From NCBI GenBank assembly GCA_014529385.2, contig CM043944.1, forward strand, positions 88,566,884 through 88,630,883: a DNA stretch of 64,000 nt, read 5' to 3'. The position numbers and the translations under genes are program-made. The notes below the pieces were generated by a model that was given only the letters and a program-made list of their open reading frames with translations, ran no database searches and was not told where the DNA came from. Shown here one piece after another: positions 57,993 through 64,000 of this stretch. The DNA comes from Adiantum capillus-veneris. Lineage: Eukaryota > Streptophyta > Polypodiopsida > Polypodiales > Pteridaceae. How positions within the stretch are numbered: position 1 is the first letter of the stretch; every line of letters starts with the position of its first letter.

Positions 57993-58208
57993 CACTCAAT
58001 AGACTATAATGTACTATGCAATATCTTACAACATAGTATAAAATATGTACACGGAGGGTTTTATTTATAAGCCTTGATTATATATCCAGCTGACACTCCT
58101 TCTCTACTTGGCTTACACATAGCCATATAGAAAACCTAACAGCTCATTGGCCAAATGCCAAATACTAAGTTATACATGTGTAGAGGTGTTTCCCATGCCC
58201 ACCTTTCA
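57876..58208 (-). repeat. 5' LTR (right) of the short Copia element
   Basis: It matches 55127-55448 and includes a (GA)n tract at 57953-57988 that accounts for most of the length difference. Confidence 0.92.
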
Positions 58209-60800
58209 TGGCCAAGCATGGATTGCATGTCACAAATTGATGATGTGTCAAGTCACTGAAGAATGGAGACAACCTTCAAATCTCGGCCGAGGGGCCTAAA
58301 GCGTAAGAGAAGTAGTACAAGAAGCAGAAGAGGTTTTACCAACTTGCAAAGGTCTTGCCGAGTGGCCTACTTTTAAAAGAAGAGTTCCCACCAACTTATG
58401 GGACCCCGTCCGATAGGGCCAAGGGACCTAAAGGCATTAAAATAAAGCAAGACCACACACACACTTAATCTCTTGCGCAAAAGATGATGACATGGCAGCT
58501 ATACGGATGCATGCGATTTGTGTTGATAGTGCCATGTGGTAGTCTGTACGAATTTCTGTGTTTTACGTTGTTGCATGTTGACATGGCAGTTGTATGAATT
58601 TCCATGCTCAGCGTTGAACTACTTTTTGGAGGCCAAGTGCTTTTAAGTTTGAAGCTTTTCATGTAAACTACTTTTCATAGGCCAAGGGCCTTTAAATATG
58701 TGCAGAGGGCTCAGTCTCTAACACACTTCACTGTGAAGGAGCATAGCGCGAGTACCAGCATTGTACGGAGTTCAAGCAATGTAAAGAAATGCCGAAAGGG
58801 GCATCAAGGTTTGGGGCCAGTGCTCTCTTTGGGTGGAATGTCGTGCACCTCTTTCAGTCGAGTTGTTCTTTGAAGTGCTTAAAGTTGTTGAGTCTGTTCT
58901 TTTATGTTGGCATGTGGTGCTCGTCTCGTGACATTGCATCATCCACAAAAGGACATGTGAAAAAAGTGGAGACAAACATCATCCAAGGACGCACTAGTAT
59001 CTGAGGCACTAGTTCACATTTCCCATTTGGAAGGCATCATGATATCCATTGAAAAGAGCGTTGAGGAACCCAACACTCCGCCCACAAACCTTTCCAAAAT
59101 CAAGCATGTGAATTGACTTGTAGGGGAGAGATTCAAAAGGTAGATATCTTTGTATGACGCATGTACCGCAAATCTGGCAAATGAAGCACCAAAGAAACTT
59201 CTTACGCATAGGTTAGACACATAGGAAAAGGGTCATCGTTGGAAAGGCTTGTTGAGCAGATGAACAACTCAGCTCGTTACAACAGTCAATAAGGCTACAG
59301 AGGGAACCCCGTGCTATGGGGTGCGGGGTGCCCACACCTTTGATGGGCAACAAGGAAACGTTGCATCGAAAGAGGTAGCCATTAGAGGTAATCAATGTAG
59401 AGGATGACTCAACGCACCATCCATAATATAACTCATGTTGCCTTATGGAGGACTAAGTTAATTAGCTTCATGATCAAATTAACATAAGTACACATAACAA
59501 GAAAATGAAGAGAAAACTCGATTACTGAACTAGATCCAAGAGACGGCAGAAGGGCTATCCTTATAGCCATGAGCTAAGATTATCCATGGGTGATACAAGG
59601 TGTAGTACAACTCAGAAGAGTCCAAATGCATTTGTGATATCATCATTAGGAAGAGGGGTCAACCCTAAATTGTAGAGGCTAATTTGGTGAGACCATCTCA
59701 TGTCATGTAATCGCATCTCATTTCATGTAGTAATCTCTTATCCTGTGAATTTCCTAAGGAGTGGTTCATAGGGTAAAGCCCATTCCCATCAACTTCTTCA
59801 CTAAAATCCAGCCCGAGGGTAGACGGTCAAGAAAGGTATACAGAGGAGCGCAATTCAGGATAGGAGGAAAGAAGTATAGGTGGCCCCTTGGTGGCGAAAT
59901 GGAGGATAAATGAAGCAATGTGAGCAATGTTTGGGATACAACTAGGGAGCAAAGTGACATGTAGTGGCACCCGAAACGGTTGAAGGAGATGTGAACGGTT
60001 TATTGTGGGCTCTAAGGTATGAGCTTCAGCCCCCTCATTCAAAGGACACCCGGTCCCAAAAGGGTACTTGTTTGGTCCAAATCACATCTTGCATTGTCAT
60101 ATGGTGGATAACAACTTTGACACACCATTAATTTGGCCTATGTAACTTGGCATCCACAAATTGTTTAAAGGGGGTATCCAACAAATAATATGGCAGCACA
60201 GTCCTCCTACGTAACAATCCATACATCAATGGCCAGAAAGGTAGTATAGCCTTCACATAAGTAGAAGAGGAGTGGGTGTTCAGGCACTTGAAATGAAGTG
60301 AGGACAAAGTATCGTACGTCCGTCTCTGTAGAAGTAGCACCAAAAGGTTGGATTGGCTTTGGCTCTAAAGGCAAGGATGACCAAGGAGATTTGCTGCGCT
60401 GAGGGTGCTCATGAGATTGTCGAAGTAGAGACGCATGGAGAAGATGGTTGTGTGGGGATGTGTGAGGTGCAAATTTGCACAAGACCAACACGCACATGCC
60501 TCGACTTCTCAGATTGTGTAGTAAAGAGGCAACCCTATCTTCCATGCAAACACATGTAATTTGTATTTCTGTATGTCCTAGGGCTAATCCAAATTGAGAT
60601 ATTTTCATTCATGAGCCAACCATTGGACAGAGATGTTTTCAATGCATTGTCAAGACAAAGAACATATCCTAGCCTTGGCATGTAAGCCTATATTGCAGGA
60701 ATGGGTTAACATACCAAGAGAATTTGCACAAACAAAATATATAAGGCCAATTCAGTTCTTGCTTACTGTGCCAAATTGGAAGATTGAATGTTGGGGAGGG
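58209..60800. other. No gene recognised
   Basis: Continuation of the sequence interrupted at 55127. Short frames on both strands (58789-59004, 59009-59220, 60207-60608 and others) lack any recognisable domain. TTTAAATATGTGC near 58690-58703, with the CACTTCACTGTGAAGGAGC stem downstream, might be a core promoter or LTR part, but no partner was found. Confidence 0.45.
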
Positions 60801-60805
60801 AATAC

Positions 60806-60827
60806 ACACACACACACACACATATAT

Positions 60828-60900
<73 letters not shown>

Positions 60901-60905
60901 ACGCA
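60806..60905. repeat. (CA)n and (TG)n paired microsatellite
   Basis: (AC)n at 60806-60822 is followed by ATATATTATATA and (TG)n at 60834-60899. The two arms are complementary and can form a hairpin. Confidence 0.95.
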
Positions 60906-61448
60906 CACAAATACTTGTGTTAACCACTCCAGGTATTAAACCTGACTGTCGACTCTCCACAAGCAAGATCCGACTTGGGGTCCAACACTCTCAGAAGGGG
61001 AACTGTGCCTCTTTAGTGTCAGCTAAGTGCTGAAGTGTAAATTTTGTCTATTCCATTACTATTATTTCAAGGTTGTTTCATTGATTCCCATTGGCATGTG
61101 GTGCTGACACGGTTCACTGGTATCAGATCCTAGACTTTCTTTGTGCTCACAAAGAAAGTGATTCGACGAAACACTACCTAATAGATCAGTCTACCTCAAC
61201 TAATCCGATCCTGCAAGAAACACAGTGAACATATTTTAGTTCCAAACTATCAAAATCCAAGAGTCTCCCCTGCATCTCCCATGATGAAAACAGCCAGATA
61301 ATCAAGCTATTAACATGTGCTTAGGGGAAGCAAAAAGTTTACACCAGAGCCAGAGATAGAGAGATGGCCATTCTACAAACAAACTAGGTTACTATCTGTA
61401 GCTCAAAGTTCAGACTGTAACGAGAACATAAAAGAACGTCGTAGCTCT
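60906..61448 (-). other. Intergenic DNA and likely 3' UTR of the PRKRIP1-like gene
   Basis: No separate gene is visible. The part just below 61449 lies downstream of the stop codon of the minus-strand exon and may be its 3' UTR; no clear polyadenylation signal was chosen. Confidence 0.4.
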
Positions 61449-61760
61449 TTAGGTGGAAAGTCTAGCATCATCTGCTTCTTGAGCATGTTCATCTTCTGAT
61501 TCAGAATCTTCAGACCCTTCAGCACCCAATCCTGCTGCTTGTCCCGCCTCCTGACAAGAGGAAGACTGCACCTTACTCTTTTTCTCCGTACGCTTCTGCT
61601 TTTTCTTCTGACGCCTGGCCCTTTTCTTTGCAGTTCGCTCCTCTGCAGCTTTCAACCTCGACTCTCTTCGAGCTACAAACTCTGTTTCCTCTTTCCGCCT
61701 TTGATAGTCTGCGTCCATACGAGCAAGACGATCTTGTTCTCGGCGCCTCATTTGCCGATA
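61449..61760 (-). CDS. PRKRIP1-like protein, last coding exon
   Basis: The frame reads YRQMRRREQDRLARMDADYQ, then KEETEFVARRESRLKAAEER, TAKKRARRQKKKQKRTEKK and an acidic Ser/Glu tail, ending TAA at 61451-61449. The K/R-rich helix with AAEERTAKKR is the signature of PRKRIP1 (DUF1168), a nuclear double-stranded-RNA-binding and spliceosome-associated protein conserved in plants and animals. The exon begins after CCATTCATAG|TATCGG, a normal splice acceptor at 61761. In the family the preceding exon should encode the SSAGAGSGEFHVYR core; this was not found in 61761-64000. The intron is therefore probably longer than 2.2 kb and leaves the window, or the exon is a displaced fragment. This is the only conserved host gene seen, and its frame is undamaged. 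Confidence 0.78.
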   Translation of the reverse strand, partial: YRQMRRREQDRLARMDADYQRRKEETEFVARRESRLKAAEERTAKKRARRQKKKQKRTEKKSKVQSSSCQEAGQAAGLGAEGSEDSESEDEHAQEADDARLST

Positions 61761-63540
61761 CTATGAATGGACAATGCAAATGAGGATAAGAGAAATTTGT
61801 GCAACACCCGTCTTGCAGTTATTATCATTCTCAACAAAACTAAATATAAAAATGACTTTCAGTTTGATAATACTCATAATTACTTCCACCCTAGCAAAGA
61901 CAAAGCGATCAAATTCAAGCCAGAACATAAAACACACCTCCCACCACCCCACTTATGTTAAGCTTTTAGCCTCTCAGTTACTGTTTGTCTATCCTCCATA
62001 TAAACAGGACCACACATGTGACCTATTTACAAAAATCCACACAAACTGTCTTCTCATAGACAATGATAATCCTTCAAAATGTCATTCTACCACTTTGACT
62101 TCCACCCTTTCGTAATACGTACTCAAACTACAGGTCCTAAGGCATCTCATGAGCCTGTAGGCGCACAGAATATAACGGATCTGATAGTGAAAAAACTCCT
62201 CAACTATTCTACAACGAGAAACCTTAAAGGCAAAACTACCAATGATACAGAGTTCCAGAAGATGGGTGGCACGACTCAAAAGCTGGGAACAGGGGAGTAA
62301 GGGAAGAAGGCAGTAGAGAGCTGAAGCAAAAACAAGCCTTTGAGACTCTATTGAGAAGGCCGAAAACTCCTTCAAAAGCCAGCTCCGTGCCTCAAAGGCC
62401 GTAGCTAACAGCGCATCCCATCAGAAGGAACATCACCACTCCAAAAAGACTCTGCACAAAGCTCAATGGGAGAGACAACCCGTAGCCATCCCGGCAACAA
62501 TCAACGTGGCTATGACACTTTCCAACCTGCACAAAACAAGCTGAATACAAGGCTGAAACCTCCCACCCCAAACTGCCCTATGTCCCCCACCATTCGCCCA
62601 ACCACCGGTGTCAAAAGCACAAACAACCAATCATGCGACCACACACACACCCCTCGCACATGCAGCCACACAAGCACAAGCGGACGCATACACAACAGGA
62701 AGACATTCCCACTGCACCAGATCTGCGGCCAAGCTGAATTCTGGGTTCCATTTGGAATAGACTATGCTAAACCAAAAGCTTCAAGGTAAAGGTTCACAAT
62801 CTGAGGAGTATCTGCTAGGTCCTCCTCCATCCACTTCGCATCTAATGCAAGATAGTTCTTGAATTTAACCAAGAACCGCCTTCATACTTTATGTCACCAG
62901 CGTGTGACTACTATCTATCCTTTTTGTTGATTTCTTTCTTATTATCTATTTACTTTCACTTTTTGGAAACACCCCTCGGGAAATCTAACTGCCCTGCATT
63001 GCATAGCTAGTGTGGAACTGTCCAGAGGGAGTCCAGGCCTGAGGGCAAGAGAGCACTAAGGTTGGACAAGGACTATGGTTAGCCAAGTGGGGTCATTGAC
63101 TAGCCAAAGTGGAATCCTTTGCTACAGAGGCTACATTTCAGTTCTGGATGTGGCCGCAGTGTACAAAGAGGGTCGGATGACCTAGAAAGATATAATGGCA
63201 GCATCTCCTAAAATTTAGGGAACTGCTATTTTGGGACCTGAAAATGTCTTCGCGTCATTACGTGCAGTTTGACATGAGGATCATTTTGTTACTCTGTGGC
63301 CAAGTCAACAGAGGCTGCACGTTAAGAGCTATGGAGTGCTTGCTTTCCCTCTTATGCACAGTGCGGTGCCAGGAGTGATGCCCTGCACGCTACGCACTGC
63401 CCTCTCTCTCCCCTTTGGCAGTATGTTATGCCCCTCTAGTGGGCTCTTCATTTGACCAATGTACAGTTGTGTGGGTTCATGCGCGATTGCCGAGGCAAGA
63501 GCCTCTTGCACAGGTACTGGATTAGCTAGCGGCTAATCCC
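61761..63540 (-). other. Probable intron of the PRKRIP1-like gene; nothing else recognised
   Basis: No coding similarity on either strand. The frame at 62466-62789 is Pro/Thr/His-rich without known motifs. It overlaps a minus-strand frame and is probably chance. Confidence 0.45.
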
Positions 63541-64000
63541 CCCGCAGGTACAGGTGAATTCGGAGAGGTTTCACGCCAGAAATCTCGTCCGATTCAAAGG
63601 GCAAGTAGCCCTACAGGTGCGGGAGCTCGAGGACTTGCTAGGGATGCGACCGGCACGCAGAACGGAGCCCGAAACAGTGAATTACAGCCTGCTGTGTATT
63701 TTTGCAGGTTTAGGGTTTTGGCCCTAAACGGACCCTAATACCCCCAGGAGGTTCGGGGACGCAAGGGGACCGCTGTACAGGCGATCTGGAGCATTTTCAG
63801 GGCTGAAAACAGAGAATTCAGCGTGCTGCAGATTCTCGCCAGGTTTTGCAAAGTGCCCGTATGCGTCGGGAAAGTCGGTCAATGCGTGGGAATACTGACC
63901 GTGAAGGGTTCTAGTACAGTTATGCTGCCGAAATCAGGCTGGAACAGTGGAAATTCAGCCGAGTTTGTGCGGGGCAGCTTGTAGGGAACCACAGCGTTTA
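63541..64000. repeat. GC-richer segment with a weak ~135 bp repeat
   Basis: GAAACAGTGAATTACAGCCTGCTG (from about 63672), GAAAACAGAGAATTCAGCGTGCTG (from about 63805) and GGAACAGTGGAAATTCAGCCG (from about 63942) recur about 135 bases apart. The first two are each followed by a TTTTGCAGGTTT-like segment. Base composition differs from the preceding DNA. It could be the edge of an element cut by the window end. Confidence 0.45.

Larger units (their letters stand above)
55127..58208 (-). mobile_element. Short gag-only Copia element
   Basis: LTRs of 322 and 333 bp bound a 2.4 kb interior containing only gag remnants. The ends are TGAAAGGTGGG...ATCCCAACA on the minus strand. A PBS (TTGGTATCAAAGCC, 57874-57861) and a PPT (AAGGGGAGGAT, about 55449-55459) are correctly placed. 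The flanks TGACC (55122-55126) and TGGCC (58209-58213) form a target duplication with one mismatch. By eye the LTRs differ at about twenty positions in 300, so it is an old insertion. No protease, integrase or RT is present, making it non-autonomous or internally deleted. Confidence 0.87.

Overview
This window looks like nuclear DNA of a land plant with a large, retrotransposon-packed genome. The signs are a nested stack of LTR retrotransposons of typical plant lineages (Ty3 chromovirus, Tat/Athila-type Ty3, several Copia types), primer-binding sites for plant tRNAs, long TC/TG microsatellites, a tRNA-derived SINE, and only one recognisable conserved host gene fragment. A Penelope-like retroelement makes a non-flowering plant attractive (conifers are known to carry such elements), but the sequence alone does not fix the species. 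No bacterial, organellar, rRNA or CRISPR feature was seen.

Layout. 1-14010: a decayed chromovirus (RNase H, integrase, chromodomain) runs into a 1.6 kb LTR. That LTR is followed at once by a primer-binding site and the internal region of a second, more decayed copy of the same family. A young Copia element (8131-13386, target duplication GTCAA) sits inside the second copy's integrase. 14011-17150: mostly unrecognised, with a 97 bp TC tract and a 350 bp fold-back repeat. 17152-24128: a Tat/Athila-like element split inside its integrase, with the 3' half on + and the 5' half on -, as a single inversion would leave it. 24130-30244: a decayed Copia element, its 3' LTR apparently interrupted by another Copia fragment. 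30245-34640: microsatellites, a SINE with a perfect 10 bp target duplication, and a quiet stretch with a promoter-like motif on the minus strand.

34640-46640 (minus): a Penelope-like element cut in two by a complete 9.6 kb LTR retrotransposon (35820-45431, target duplication AAATA). This inserted element has intact-looking LTRs, PBS and PPT, and encodes gag and a retropepsin-like protein. It shows no reverse transcriptase or integrase, so it must use enzymes supplied elsewhere. Its 3 kb leader holds nine copies of a 20 bp palindrome, ACATCCTACGCGTAGGATGT, inside diverged tandem repeats; one half-site is also in each LTR. This is the most unusual system in the window.

46650-50341 (minus): a decayed LINE with a coiled-coil ORF1 and an endonuclease/RT ORF2. 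50669-52228: LTR and gag start of another Copia copy, then low-complexity DNA and a perfect 82 bp tandem duplication. 55127-58208: a short gag-only Copia element on the minus strand. 61449-61760 (minus): the last exon of a PRKRIP1-like gene, with a clear splice acceptor; its upstream exons are not visible. The final ~500 bp are GC-richer and carry a weak ~135 bp repeat.

Nearly every coding region here is mobile-element protein, most of it broken. The nesting gives a relative chronology: the gypsy pair and the Penelope element are old, the gag-only Copia element and the 9.6 kb LTR element are intermediate, and the 8131-13386 Copia element is the youngest.
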